NCBI RefSeq assembly: GCF_019317285.1
Contig: NZ_CP079218.1
Location: 744,001 to 808,000, forward strand
From: Pedobacter sp. D749
GTDB taxonomy: Bacteria > Bacteroidota > Bacteroidia > Sphingobacteriales > Sphingobacteriaceae
Length of the DNA stretch: 64,000 nt
Direction: 5' to 3'
Under the pieces are notes generated by a model that saw only the letters and a list, made by a program, of their open reading frames with translations, ran no database searches and was not told the origin of the DNA. Positions 9,581 through 18,052 of the stretch are shown here, one piece after another; the stretch's first letter is position 1, and each line of letters begins with the position of its first letter. The translations under genes and the position numbers were made by a program.

Positions 9581-9655
9581 TCTGAGCGTAGTCGAAGACT
9601 TCTTTAGATTGATAAAATGCAAATAAATGCCCTTCGACTACGCTACCATAGACAG
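9581..9655. repeat. Inverted repeat of the TGAGCGTAGTCGAAG dispersed family
   Basis: AGCGTAGTCGAAG (9585-9597) is perfectly inverted at 9632-9644 (CTTCGACTACGCT), with AGTC/AGAC extensions outside and about 34 nt between. The core recurs at 45380-45406 and 45540-45566 as TCATCCTGAGCGTAG followed by t/cTGAAGG, so it is a dispersed extragenic repeat. Confidence 0.7.
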
Positions 9656-9672
9656 AATCTATCAGTACGGCC

Positions 9673-9739
9673 GTCATTCTCGCGCAGGCGGGAATCTTAA
9701 AGCGCTTGTATTAAGATTCCCAATCGAGTTGGGAATGAC
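9673..9739. repeat. 67-bp cloverleaf-like palindromic element, copy 1
   Basis: Outer GTCATTC/GAATGAC termini enclose three potential hairpins: a G+C-rich one (TTCTCGC-GCAG-GCGGGAA), an inner one (AATCTTAA ... TTAAGATT) around AGCGCTTG, and TTCCCAA-TCGAG-TTGGGAA. An equally long copy in opposite orientation is at 35557-35623. No coding frame is inside. Confidence 0.75.
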
Positions 9740-9951
9740 GATTCCTCGCAGCCCATAATTCGCTAAAAAATCTGTCATTCATATTGATTTTTAAACCATA
9801 AATTACCCCTCAGGGTAACATCTTTTTGCAATTTATATTATTAACTTAATGAGATTGGGGCTGTTTTTTTGGATTTTATGCACATTAAATTAATTTGCTG
9901 ATTTTACAGCAAAAATTCTTTTACAGATTTTTGTAAAACAACAACGCCTAA

Positions 9952-10983
9952 TTACTTATTCAAAGCTTCGCGTACTTTTGGCGCAATTTTGCTTCCGAAT
10001 AACTCTATCGATTTCATCATTGCAGCGTGAGATGGTCCGCCAACATCCATGTGGGCAGAGAAACGGGTTAAGCCAAAAGTTTCTTCCATAGCTAAAATTT
10101 TATCTACCGATTCGTTTACATCGCCAATAATTAAGGCTCCGCTATTGCTTCGGCCAGCGTCGAACTGGTTACGTTGATAAGGTGCCCAACCGCGTGATTT
10201 ACCAATCCTGTTCATCTGAGCTGAATACAGCGGGTAATAGTAATCTGCAACTTCGTTACTGTTTTCGCCAAATAAGGAATGCATATGAACACCTACTTCG
10301 AACTTGTTCATATCATGACCATAGGCCTGGTACACTTTTTTGTAATAATCAAAAAGTGGTTTAAACTGTATAGGCTGACCTCCGATAATGGCAAACATTA
10401 CCGGTAAGCCTAATCTACCAGCGCGTTCTACTGATTCTGGTGTTCCTCCAACGGCAACCCATATTTTTAAGTTATTATTTACGGCTCTTGGCAACACTTC
10501 CTGATTGTTCAGTTCTGCTCTGAATTTACCTTTCCAGCTAATTTTAGTTTCCTTATTTATTTTAAGGAGTAATTCTAACTTCTCTTCATAAAGTTCGTCG
10601 TAATCTTGCAGGTTATAACCAAACAAGGGAAACGATTCGATAAAGCTGCCACGACCAGCCATTAATTCGGCTCTACCGTTTGAAATTAAATCTATCGTTG
10701 CAAAGTTTTGATACAGTTTAACGGGATCAGATGAACTTAAAACCGAAACCGCACTGCTTAATTTAATGTTTTTAGTTACTGTGGCTGCAGCGGCCAGTAT
10801 AATTTCAGGGCTTGATACGGCGTAATCAGGGCGATGGTGTTCGCCAATGCCATAAAAATCTAAACCAACTTCGTCCATTAGTTTTATTTCTGCTATAATT
10901 TCCTGAAGTCTTTGCTGGGCGGGTTGAATTTCTCCTTTTGCATTGATCTGCAGATCGCCAAACATTCCGATACCTAATTCCAT
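9952..10983 (-). CDS. LLM class flavin-dependent oxidoreductase (luciferase-like)
   Basis: 343 residues from the chosen ATG at 10983. A TTG seven codons upstream also opens the frame, but it overlaps a -7 box and MELGIGMFGD is the normal family start. The family is an (alpha/beta)8 barrel using reduced flavin, here the subgroup annotated as LLM class monooxygenases. Visible signatures are GIGEHHRPDYAVSSP (around 50-65), ELMAGRGSFIESFPLFGY (around 113) and VAVGGTPESVERAG (around 180). The substrate is unknown. It is monocistronic between two spacers. Confidence 0.88.
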   Translation of the reverse strand: MELGIGMFGDLQINAKGEIQPAQQRLQEIIAEIKLMDEVGLDFYGIGEHHRPDYAVSSPEIILAAAATVTKNIKLSSAVSVLSSSDPVKLYQNFATIDLISNGRAELMAGRGSFIESFPLFGYNLQDYDELYEEKLELLLKINKETKISWKGKFRAELNNQEVLPRAVNNNLKIWVAVGGTPESVERAGRLGLPVMFAIIGGQPIQFKPLFDYYKKVYQAYGHDMNKFEVGVHMHSLFGENSNEVADYYYPLYSAQMNRIGKSRGWAPYQRNQFDAGRSNSGALIIGDVNESVDKILAMEETFGLTRFSAHMDVGGPSHAAMMKSIELFGSKIAPKVREALNK

Positions 10984-11001
10984 ATTGCTAAATAATTTTA
11001 A

Positions 11002-11009
11002 CAAAGTTA
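11002..11009 (-). promoter_or_regulatory. -7 box (TAACTTTG) of the LLM oxidoreductase
   Basis: Read on the minus strand, TAACTTTG matches TAnnTTTG and ends 18 bp before the ATG at 10983. It overlaps the alternative TTG start, which argues against the longer protein. Confidence 0.5.
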
Positions 11010-11050
11010 ATGGTTAAGGATGAAGTGGTTTTTGATGTATGGTAAGAAAT

Positions 11051-11485
11051 TTATGAATCGGTGAGTTTACCAAGCGTTTTTAGAATTGTTTCCAATTCGC
11101 GGTTGGGGTAATCAAAATTTGTGGATTCGATTTTAAATTTTCTACCATTTTGTAAGACAATGCTAATGAAAGAATATCTTCTACGTCCAAATGACTCATC
11201 AATAGCTTTTATTGTTTTAATTTCATTCCACTTAAAATTCCCCAGTTTTAACAATGTGATTTCATTTTCATCGGCAATAATTGCGTATTCATCCTGCTTC
11301 GCGATTAGGTTTTTAAAGTAGAAAATAAAGAACACAGTTAATATAGACATTGAGATTATAGCTGATTGCACATAACTTAGATCAAACATAAATATTGGTG
11401 CGACAAAGAATAATGGGAACATTGAGAAGATATAAATCATAATGAATATGTTGCCATTGTCTTTAACTTTGATCGATTTAACCAT
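11051..11485 (-). CDS. Small membrane protein with a PH-like tail, unknown function
   Basis: 144 residues. Two hydrophobic segments (about 13-33 and 38-58) form a hairpin near the N-terminus. A cytoplasmic part of about 85 residues then has alternating strands and a final helix (YAIIADENEITLLKLGNFKWNEIKTIKAI ... ELETILKTLGKL). This resembles the bacterial PH (YdbT/bPH) arrangement that follows two-helix anchors. I do not recognise a specific family. It lies 13 bp downstream of the M28 peptidase gene on the same strand, so the two may be co-transcribed. Confidence 0.6.
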   Translation of the reverse strand: MVKSIKVKDNGNIFIMIYIFSMFPLFFVAPIFMFDLSYVQSAIISMSILTVFFIFYFKNLIAKQDEYAIIADENEITLLKLGNFKWNEIKTIKAIDESFGRRRYSFISIVLQNGRKFKIESTNFDYPNRELETILKTLGKLTDS

Positions 11486-11498
11486 ATTCTGGAATTTA

Positions 11499-12419
11499 TT
11501 ATGGGTTAAAAGAAATTAGTCCATTATAAACCCCATCAATTACTTTACTCATTCTTGATATATCGAGGGTTTCCATGGTATCGGTTTTTTGGTGGTAATT
11601 TTTATTCCGGTAAAAGGAGGTATCGGTAATCATCATGGCATCGTAGTCAAATTTCCAGTAATTTAAATGATCAGAAAAATCGATACCTGGAAGTGAAGTT
11701 GGGCTGGCAAATGTTTTAGTTAAGATACTTTTGCTTGCTTTAAAGTTTTTAGAAAACTGATTTACAAATTCACCAGAACCGAATTTTTTAACCAGTGTAA
11801 TGTAATTCCCCTTGTTTCCATACTTTACTGATAAAATACCTAGAGGGTAGGATTGCGATTTGGTTTCATCCTTAAAATAAGCAATCATTTCGAGTGAAAT
11901 CATACCAAATACTTCAGCTTTTGATTCTTTTAATGATTTGGCGTGAATGTAACTGCCCATAAATTCGGTTCTGAAATAGGGTGGTTCTTCTAAAGTATAA
12001 GCTACAAGATCAATGCGGTAATTGAGTTTTTTACCTTTAAGCAACCTGGAAAGTTCTATTAAACCAACTATACCGCTGGCATTATCATCCGCACCTTCCT
12101 GATCTCCGCAAACATCGTAGTGTGCGCCAACGATAATCCGTTTTTTATTTTCTGTACCAAAAGAGCAGATGATATTTTTATAGATTTTTTGATCAACATC
12201 ATATTCTTGTACGGAAACACTATCTGATGATTTTTCAAAAATTGTTTTGATATAATCAGCCGTTAAATTGAGTTGATCGATATTGGTATGGTTACGAAAT
12301 TGAGGTGTTTTGGTTAGGGTTTTTAAATAAGTTTTGATTAGGCTTGTATCTGATTGCGCAGAGGCACTACCTTGATATACAATGAAAATGAAGAGAAAGC
12401 GAATTAAGATTTTAAGCAT
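11499..12419 (-). CDS. M28 family zinc peptidase, exported
   Basis: 306 residues with a signal peptide (cleavage near SASAQ, about residue 21). M28 metal ligands and catalytic residues are visible in order: H100 in GAHYD, D111/D112 in GADDNASG, the Glu pair E144/E145 in TLEEPPY, E177 in SLEM (a Glu where many relatives have Asp) and a late His in NYHQKTDT. It is predicted to be a periplasmic or secreted aminopeptidase-like exopeptidase; the substrate is unknown. Upstream is a repeat-rich 680-bp spacer. Confidence 0.85.
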   Translation of the reverse strand: MLKILIRFLFIFIVYQGSASAQSDTSLIKTYLKTLTKTPQFRNHTNIDQLNLTADYIKTIFEKSSDSVSVQEYDVDQKIYKNIICSFGTENKKRIIVGAHYDVCGDQEGADDNASGIVGLIELSRLLKGKKLNYRIDLVAYTLEEPPYFRTEFMGSYIHAKSLKESKAEVFGMISLEMIAYFKDETKSQSYPLGILSVKYGNKGNYITLVKKFGSGEFVNQFSKNFKASKSILTKTFASPTSLPGIDFSDHLNYWKFDYDAMMITDTSFYRNKNYHQKTDTMETLDISRMSKVIDGVYNGLISFNP

Positions 12420-12523
12420 GGGTTAAAGTATCAGGATGTTTGTTGTGATCCTTAACCGAAGATAATGATTTGGGTTTATTTTATGGGCAGATCAACCAGT
12501 GTTTTTTCGGTTAGCCCTCGCTA

Positions 12524-12725
12524 TTAAACCCGATTATAGCGAACACGAAGTGCAACGAAGTAAAGCGTTAAGCGGGGCTTTCGGAGCCGATTAGCATTGG
12601 TATTGCTTTCCAAAAAAAAAAACGTAATGAAGATCTTAAGCAGATTTGAACCATATAAGGAACATAAGATCATATCAGCTTATGCCTGGAAAGATTCTGA
12701 AACAAGTTCAGAATGACGGATCTAT
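12524..12725. repeat. ~200-bp direct repeat, copy 1
   Basis: Begins TTAAACCCGATTATAGCG and runs through GGGGCTTTCGGAGCCGATT, an A-run, GAAGATCTTAA and a GACGGATCTAT end. The copy at 12830-13030 matches over the whole length with scattered substitutions and a shorter A-run. The segment GGGGCTTTCGGAGCC can fold on itself. A shortened relative of its start (AACCCGACAGGAGCGGG ... GGCGGGGCTTGCTG) is at 27241-27290. Confidence 0.8.
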
Positions 12726-12829
12726 CAAACAAGTTCAAGATGATGCGATTGTATTATTGCTACCTGAAACTGGCGATTGAAATTGTTTAAGCAACCTACA
12801 ACCTGAGTTTTTTATACTGGCCTATTTAG

Positions 12830-13030
12830 TTAAACCCGATTATAGCGAACACGAAGTGCAACGAAGTAAAGCGGTAAGCGGGGCTTTCGGAGCCGATTAG
12901 CATAGGTATTGCTTTCCAAAAAAAATCGGAATGAAGATCTTAAACAGATTTGAACCGTATAAGGAACATAAGGTCATATCAGCTTATAACCTGGAAAGAT
13001 TCTGAAACGAGTTCAAGATGACGTATCTAT
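12830..13030. repeat. ~200-bp direct repeat, copy 2
   Basis: Same order of blocks as copy 1 and same orientation, starting 306 bp further on. Differences are single-base changes (for example AAGCGTTAAGCGG versus AAGCGGTAAGCGG) and A-run length, as expected of an old local duplication or of two insertions of one dispersed element. Confidence 0.8.
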
Positions 13031-13071
13031 AGAAGCAAATTCAGGATGACGCAACTAGGTTAAAATCGGAA

Positions 13072-13099
13072 CCTGTCAACTGAAAACTGCCAACAGAAA
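13072..13099. repeat. Heptamer-period array ending at the hscA stop codon
   Basis: Four consecutive 7-bp units, for example ACTGAAA and ACTGCCA, in exact register at 13072, 13079, 13086 and 13093. The last unit touches the hscA stop codon (13100-13102 on the minus strand). Confidence 0.6.
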
Positions 13100-14956
13100 T
13101 TACTCTATCTTCTTACCTTTCATTGCAGTAGAAATCGCAGCATCCATTACACGCTCAGCAAAGGGGCGGGTAAATTCATTCAATTCATCTGCTTTCTTTA
13201 AAATGGTATCTTTTTCCTGTGAGGCTAAAGCTGTTTTTAATGCTTCGATATGTGCCACGGTTTCTGCAATTTCGGTCTCGCTTAAATGTTCTGCATGTTT
13301 TTTGATAAAACCTTCAGCCGTGTAAACCAATTGTTCACCTTCGCTTCTTGCTTCAATCAGCATCCGTTGTTCTACATCGCTTTTGGCGTGGGTAATGCTG
13401 TCGATCAACATTTTTTCTACCGTATCGTCGCTCAAACCATAACTTGGCGTGATTTCGATTTCTTGTTTAACACCAGAACGTAACTCAATTGCCTGCACGG
13501 TTAAAATGCCATCGGCATTGAGTAAAAAGTTGATATCAACCTTTGGCAAGCCGGCGGGCATTGCAGGGATTCCTTTTAAATCGAATGCGGCAAGTTTTCT
13601 GTTTTCCTTAACTAAATCGCGCTCACCCTGGTAAACAGAAATCTTCATATTCACCTGTCCATCAATAGAAGTGGTGTATTGGCGACCGGCTTTAGTAGGC
13701 ACTTTGCTGTTACGGGCAATAATTACATCCATTAAACCACCCATGGTTTCGATGCCCAAAGAAAGTGGGGTTACATCCAACAATAAGATATCAGAACGGT
13801 TTCCGGCCAAAACATCAGCCTGGATGGCTGCACCAAGTGCTACTACTTCATCAGGGTTGATATTATCTTGTGGTTTTTTACCAAAGAAATTCTCTACGGC
13901 CTGTTTTACATATGGTGTACGGGTAGAACCTCCTACCAAAATTACTTCGTCGATATCGGCAGAGGTTAAATCAGCATCTTTCAATGCATTTTTACAGGCT
14001 GTGATGGTTTCTTCCACTTTTGCGGCAATCAATTGCTCAAAAGTTTGTTTATCCAAAGTGCACCAGATTTCACCAACCTGTTCATTATATAAATTTTGGG
14101 TCGATAACGCTTTTTTAGCAGCTTCGGCCTGTAAACGTAAGGTTTGCATTAAAATGTTATCCTGAGCAACCACCATTACATCAAGATTGTTTTTCTCCAG
14201 CCAATAGTTTAAAATGGCCCTATCGAAATCATCACCACCTAAATACGTATTTCCGTTTGTGGCCAAAACCTCAAAAATTCCATTTTGAATCTGTAGAATA
14301 GATACATCAAATGTTCCTCCCCCTAAGTCGTAAACTGCAATCGTTTTTTGTTGCGAAGGATCTAAGCCGATTCCATAAGCTAAACTTGCTGCGGTAGGTT
14401 CGTTCACAATGCGCATCACATCTAAACCCGCTAATTTTCCTGCATCACGGGTGGCCTGGCGCTGACTGTCGTTAAAGTAAGCCGGAACAGTGATTACAGC
14501 CCTGTTAACTGGTGTTTTTAAGGCATGTTCTGCTCTTGCCTTAAGTTCTTTTAAAATTTCTGCAGATAATTCTATAGGTGTATAAAAACGGTTACCAGCC
14601 TGGATTTTTACCAAAGCATCGGTATCGTCATCGATAATTTTGTAAGAAAAAATAGCGGCGTGTTCGGCTACATCTTTATAAGATCGGCCAAGAAGTCTTT
14701 TAACCGAAAAAATCGTGTTGGAAGGATCAGTAGTTAAGTATTCTTTCGCCTCGTTACCTACAATCGCTTCATTTTGGCCATTAAAATAGACCACTGATGG
14801 TACCAATATCCCTTTGCCAGCGTCGTTAATTACCTGCGGATTTTTATCTGGATTAATAAACGCCACCAAACTATTGGTTGTGCCTAAATCTATTCCAACT
14901 ATAATTTCTTCCTTCTGAAACGAACCTGTAGCAAGGTTAATTGATATTTTTGCCAT
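13100..14956 (-). CDS. hscA: Fe-S protein assembly chaperone HscA (Hsp70 type)
   Basis: 618 residues, close to the HscA length. It has an Hsp70 ATPase domain with IDLGTTNS at 22-29, the phosphate-2 motif YDLGGGTFDVS and the adenosine motif VILVGGSTRTP, then a peptide-binding domain (DVTPLSLGIET) and a helical lid. The short N-terminal lead MAKISINLATG and the absence of a long DnaK-type C-terminal tail favour HscA, which hands Fe-S clusters from the IscU scaffold to acceptors. dnaJ and grpE, partners of a general DnaK, are 38 kb away, while ferredoxin and iscX at 44 kb belong to the same ISC process. The -7 box ends 5 bp before the ATG. Confidence 0.85.
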   Translation of the reverse strand: MAKISINLATGSFQKEEIIVGIDLGTTNSLVAFINPDKNPQVINDAGKGILVPSVVYFNGQNEAIVGNEAKEYLTTDPSNTIFSVKRLLGRSYKDVAEHAAIFSYKIIDDDTDALVKIQAGNRFYTPIELSAEILKELKARAEHALKTPVNRAVITVPAYFNDSQRQATRDAGKLAGLDVMRIVNEPTAASLAYGIGLDPSQQKTIAVYDLGGGTFDVSILQIQNGIFEVLATNGNTYLGGDDFDRAILNYWLEKNNLDVMVVAQDNILMQTLRLQAEAAKKALSTQNLYNEQVGEIWCTLDKQTFEQLIAAKVEETITACKNALKDADLTSADIDEVILVGGSTRTPYVKQAVENFFGKKPQDNINPDEVVALGAAIQADVLAGNRSDILLLDVTPLSLGIETMGGLMDVIIARNSKVPTKAGRQYTTSIDGQVNMKISVYQGERDLVKENRKLAAFDLKGIPAMPAGLPKVDINFLLNADGILTVQAIELRSGVKQEIEITPSYGLSDDTVEKMLIDSITHAKSDVEQRMLIEARSEGEQLVYTAEGFIKKHAEHLSETEIAETVAHIEALKTALASQEKDTILKKADELNEFTRPFAERVMDAAISTAMKGKKIE

Positions 14957-14961
14957 AGGAG

Positions 14962-14969
14962 CAAAAATA
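14962..14969 (-). promoter_or_regulatory. -7 box (TATTTTTG) of hscA, 5 bp before the ATG
   Basis: On the minus strand TATTTTTG is followed by only CTCCT before ATG. If transcription starts a few bases after the box, as usual in Bacteroidota, the mRNA would have almost no leader. Confidence 0.5.
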
Positions 14970-15264
14970 TGCTTTTTAAATAAAGGTTATGTCATTCATT
15001 TGTTAGCAAGAAAATATAAGCCTCAAGAATTATGATTAAAAATAGTATATAGTTTATTTCTAAAAACAAAATAATAGCGATGTGATATTTTTGAAATTTA
15101 TTATTTATAATAAAATGTTTAATTTTTTCCTATCGGATCTGCTTGTTTGCTCGTTTTACGTTGTTTTTCTTTGAGTTTTAACATGTATTTTGTGTTTTAA
15201 GGTGTTTTTATATGAAAATTATCGCTACAATATTTATATTGCCTGTACATTTATCTAAATTAAT
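14970..15264. other. AT-rich intergenic region between divergent hscA and TonB receptor genes
   Basis: About 295 bp, very AT-rich, without a coding frame. It must hold the promoter of the TonB receptor. TATTTTGTG near 15186 is a shortened relative of the -7 box, but no full TAnnTTTG was found close to the start at 15265. Confidence 0.4.
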
Positions 15265-18000
15265 ATGAAAAAACATCTATTTTATCTATTGCTTGGGCTT
15301 TATTTACTCCCAATAACCTCTTTTGCGCAAAATATTATAAAAGGTAAGGTCACAACATTGAAAGGAGAAGGAATTATGGCCGCTTCTGTTAAGGAGAAAG
15401 GTACAGGAAAGGGTACTGTTACCGATCAGAATGGAGATTTTCAGATTTCAGTTTCTGATAAAGGAACCTTAGTTGTAAGTGCTATTGGATATGAAACCAG
15501 AGAAGTAGTAACAACAGCCGGACCTTTAACAATTATTTTATCTGAAAGTTCACAAAATCTTGGCGATTTTGTGGTGGTCGGAACCCGTGGTAAAGGCCGC
15601 TCTTCTATTCTTACGCCTGTTCCCGTTGATGTGATTAAAATTAATCAGGTGAACATGCCTACTGCAAAAATGGATTTAACTTCAATTTTAAATGCTGCTT
15701 CACCGTCTTTTAATTTTAACAAACAAAGCGGATCTGATGGTGCAGATCAAATAGATTTGGCTACGCTCAGAGGTTTGGGGCCAGATCAGACATTGGTTTT
15801 GGTAAATGGCAAACGTCGTCACCAAACAGCCTTTGTTGCAGTATTCGGAACCAGGGGAAGAGGGAATTCAGGAACAGATTTAAATGCAATTCCGGAATCT
15901 TCGATAGACCGTGTTGAGATTTTACGCGATGGTGCATCGGCACAATATGGATCGGATGCAATTGCAGGGGTAATTAACTTAATATTGAAAGAGGATGTTG
16001 GTGTATTAAGTGTTAATGCCGGGTATTCAGGTTATTATGATCCAAGAAACAACACCCATTATGCTAAAGAACTTGGGCAGTATCGCCACAGTGGCGCAAT
16101 TGATGGGAATGCGTTTTCGTTAGGAGCCAATTATGGTGTTGCACTAGGCAAAAACAATGGTTTTATCAATTTTTCCGGGAACTTTTTTGCTAATGGAAAA
16201 ACATTTAGGCAAAACCTGAATACAGATTTAAGTACCAAAGACGGCTTGCCTATTAATACTGTGAGGAGATCTACAGGAGATGGATCAGTAACCTCTGGCG
16301 GTTTAATGTATAATATGGAGCTGCCAATTGCAAATACAAAAACAGTCATTTACTCTTTTGGAGGTGGCAATATGAAAGCCTCTGATGCTTATGCATATAC
16401 CAGAAATTTATCAGGGCGGCCTGAACGTTTTCCTGACGGAGTTGCCGGAAATCCTATTTTACAAACCACAATAGATGGAGAAACTTATTTTGATCCGATC
16501 ATCCAGACAAAAATCCAGGATTTATCCTTTGCAGCAGGTGTAAAAGGTATCTGGGGTAAGGACTGGAACTGGGATTTAAGCAATACGCTGGGACGTAACA
16601 ATTTCCATTTTTATGGCGATCAAACATTTAATGCTTCTCTTGGTGCTGGTAAAACTCATTTTGATGATGGGGGTTTTTCATTTTTGCAAAATACAGTCAA
16701 CTTTAATTTGAGTAAGGCAATTCCAACTGTTGCATCCGGTTTGAATTTGGCTTTTGGCTTAGAGCATAGATATGAAAACTATAAAATTTACGCAGGAGAA
16801 AAAGATTCATATTCTAACTATAACCCAGATAAAGCTACAGGTTCTCAAGGTTTTCCGGGTTATCAGCCAGGCGACGAGGTTAATGCAGGCAGATCTAATG
16901 TTGCTGCTTATGTTGATGCAGAATTGGATGCTACCGATAAGTGGCTTATAGGTGTTGCTGTTAGGGCAGAAAATTACAATGATTTTGGCTTCACCAGTAA
17001 TTACAAATTTGCGACCCGTTATAAATTAACAAACAATTTTAATGTTCGTGGATCGATAAGTACAGGTTTTCGTGCACCTTCACTACAACAAATTAATTTT
17101 AGCAATACGTTTACAAACGTGCAGGGAGGCAAGGTTTTCGAAGTTAAAATCGCACCGAACTACAGTCCAATTACAAAAGCAGCCGGAATTCCTGACCTGA
17201 AACAAGAAAAATCTGTTAATGCAAGTTTAGGCTTTTCGTGGAAACCAGTTTCTGAAATTACGGTAACCCTGGATGGCTATCGCATTAATATTAAAGACAG
17301 GGTGGTACTATCTGGTCAATTTGACGAAAGTATTCCCGCTTTAAAACCAATTTTGAATCAGTTAAATGTTGCACAGGCGCAGTTTTTTGCAAATGCAGTT
17401 AACACCACAAATTATGGTTTGGATTTAGTTGTAGATTATACTAAGCGCTTTGACAATAAAAGTATTAAGGTCTTATTTACCGGAAACTTAAATCATTTAA
17501 ATATTGATAAAATTAACATTCCGAATGCTTTAAGTGGTTCTTATGAAAATCAGCAGGCATTTTTTAGTGACAGGGAGCAAGCATATATTAAAGCATCTGC
17601 TCCCCCTGTAAAACTGGGCTTAAACTTAGATTATGGGTTTGGTAATTGGATGGTTGGAACGCATTTTCTATACTATGGCAAAATTTCGATTTTAGGGTAT
17701 GGTTATGCAAACACTTATCCACCATTGGTTGAACTGGATAATGATCCAAGCAAAACGGTTTTAGAACAGTTTAATTATTCAGGCAAAATGGTTACTGATG
17801 TTTATGCTTCTTACAAAATCTCGAAAAAAGTGACAGTGTTTTTTGGTGCAGATAACGTATTTAATATTCACCCTGATTATGGTTACGTACAAGGCGCAAA
17901 ACTTTCTGCCTACGATGGTGAAACAGGTGGTGCATGGGATGCGGTTCAGATGGGCTTTAATGGTCGGAAACTCTTTACCAAATTGGCTTTTAATTTTTAA
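15265..18000 (+). CDS. TonB-dependent outer membrane receptor with N-terminal carboxypeptidase-regulatory-like domain
   Basis: 911 residues. The signal peptide ends at about residue 21 (SFAQ). A carboxypeptidase-regulatory-like beta domain follows (about 24-95, IKGKVTTLKGEGI ... IGYETREV), then the plug (about 115-240) with DQIDLATLRGLGPDQTLVLVNG and DRVEILRDGASAQYG, and a 22-strand barrel ending in the C-terminal Phe expected of outer membrane proteins. It imports an unknown ligand using TonB energy. It lacks a SusD partner, so it is not a standard SusCD glycan system. It is a single-gene unit ending in a strong hairpin terminator shared with the convergent PepSY gene. Confidence 0.9.
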   Translation: MKKHLFYLLLGLYLLPITSFAQNIIKGKVTTLKGEGIMAASVKEKGTGKGTVTDQNGDFQISVSDKGTLVVSAIGYETREVVTTAGPLTIILSESSQNLGDFVVVGTRGKGRSSILTPVPVDVIKINQVNMPTAKMDLTSILNAASPSFNFNKQSGSDGADQIDLATLRGLGPDQTLVLVNGKRRHQTAFVAVFGTRGRGNSGTDLNAIPESSIDRVEILRDGASAQYGSDAIAGVINLILKEDVGVLSVNAGYSGYYDPRNNTHYAKELGQYRHSGAIDGNAFSLGANYGVALGKNNGFINFSGNFFANGKTFRQNLNTDLSTKDGLPINTVRRSTGDGSVTSGGLMYNMELPIANTKTVIYSFGGGNMKASDAYAYTRNLSGRPERFPDGVAGNPILQTTIDGETYFDPIIQTKIQDLSFAAGVKGIWGKDWNWDLSNTLGRNNFHFYGDQTFNASLGAGKTHFDDGGFSFLQNTVNFNLSKAIPTVASGLNLAFGLEHRYENYKIYAGEKDSYSNYNPDKATGSQGFPGYQPGDEVNAGRSNVAAYVDAELDATDKWLIGVAVRAENYNDFGFTSNYKFATRYKLTNNFNVRGSISTGFRAPSLQQINFSNTFTNVQGGKVFEVKIAPNYSPITKAAGIPDLKQEKSVNASLGFSWKPVSEITVTLDGYRINIKDRVVLSGQFDESIPALKPILNQLNVAQAQFFANAVNTTNYGLDLVVDYTKRFDNKSIKVLFTGNLNHLNIDKINIPNALSGSYENQQAFFSDREQAYIKASAPPVKLGLNLDYGFGNWMVGTHFLYYGKISILGYGYANTYPPLVELDNDPSKTVLEQFNYSGKMVTDVYASYKISKKVTVFFGADNVFNIHPDYGYVQGAKLSAYDGETGGAWDAVQMGFNGRKLFTKLAFNF

Positions 18001-18023
18001 AAGGAACTGAACATAAATGCTAA

Positions 18024-18052
18024 AGAGGCTTTTGATCAGTTCAAAAGCCTCT
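18024..18052. terminator. Bidirectional terminator between the TonB receptor and the PepSY gene
   Basis: AGAGGCTTTTGA (18024-18035) pairs perfectly with TCAAAAGCCTCT (18041-18052) around loop TCAGT, followed by a T-run to 18059 on the plus strand. The right arm includes the stop codon of the convergent gene (18041-18043). Confidence 0.85.

Larger units (their letters stand above)
9296..9951. other. 656-bp spacer with two inverted-repeat elements, no gene seen
   Basis: No convincing coding frame. It holds a hairpin-forming repeat at 9581-9655 and a 67-bp three-hairpin element at 9673-9739, both described separately. The stretch at 9500-9545 (CTCCCTCCTTATTTTCAAGGAGGG) also contains a small GC-rich palindrome. 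From 9780 to 9951 the sequence is AT-rich and featureless. Confidence 0.6.
12420..13071. other. Spacer made largely of two copies of a ~200-bp repeat, no gene seen
   Basis: Apart from the two repeat copies at 12524-12725 and 12830-13030 there is about 100 bp at each of 12420-12523 and 12726-12829 without coding character. Stops occur often in all frames. The copies carry no transposase-like frame or recognisable terminal inverted repeats. Confidence 0.6.

Noticed and set aside
10984..11004. Longer LLM oxidoreductase start at TTG 11004
   Set aside because: The TTG overlaps the -7 box at 11002-11009, and family members start with ELGIGMFGD, at the ATG 10983.
12420..13099. Repeat copies considered as remnants of an insertion sequence
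   Set aside because: No transposase-like frame, no clear terminal inverted repeats or target duplications were found.
13671..14165. 164-codon plus-strand frame within hscA
   Set aside because: It is antisense to the conserved ATPase domain of hscA, and its composition follows from the third codon positions of that gene. No signal or start context.
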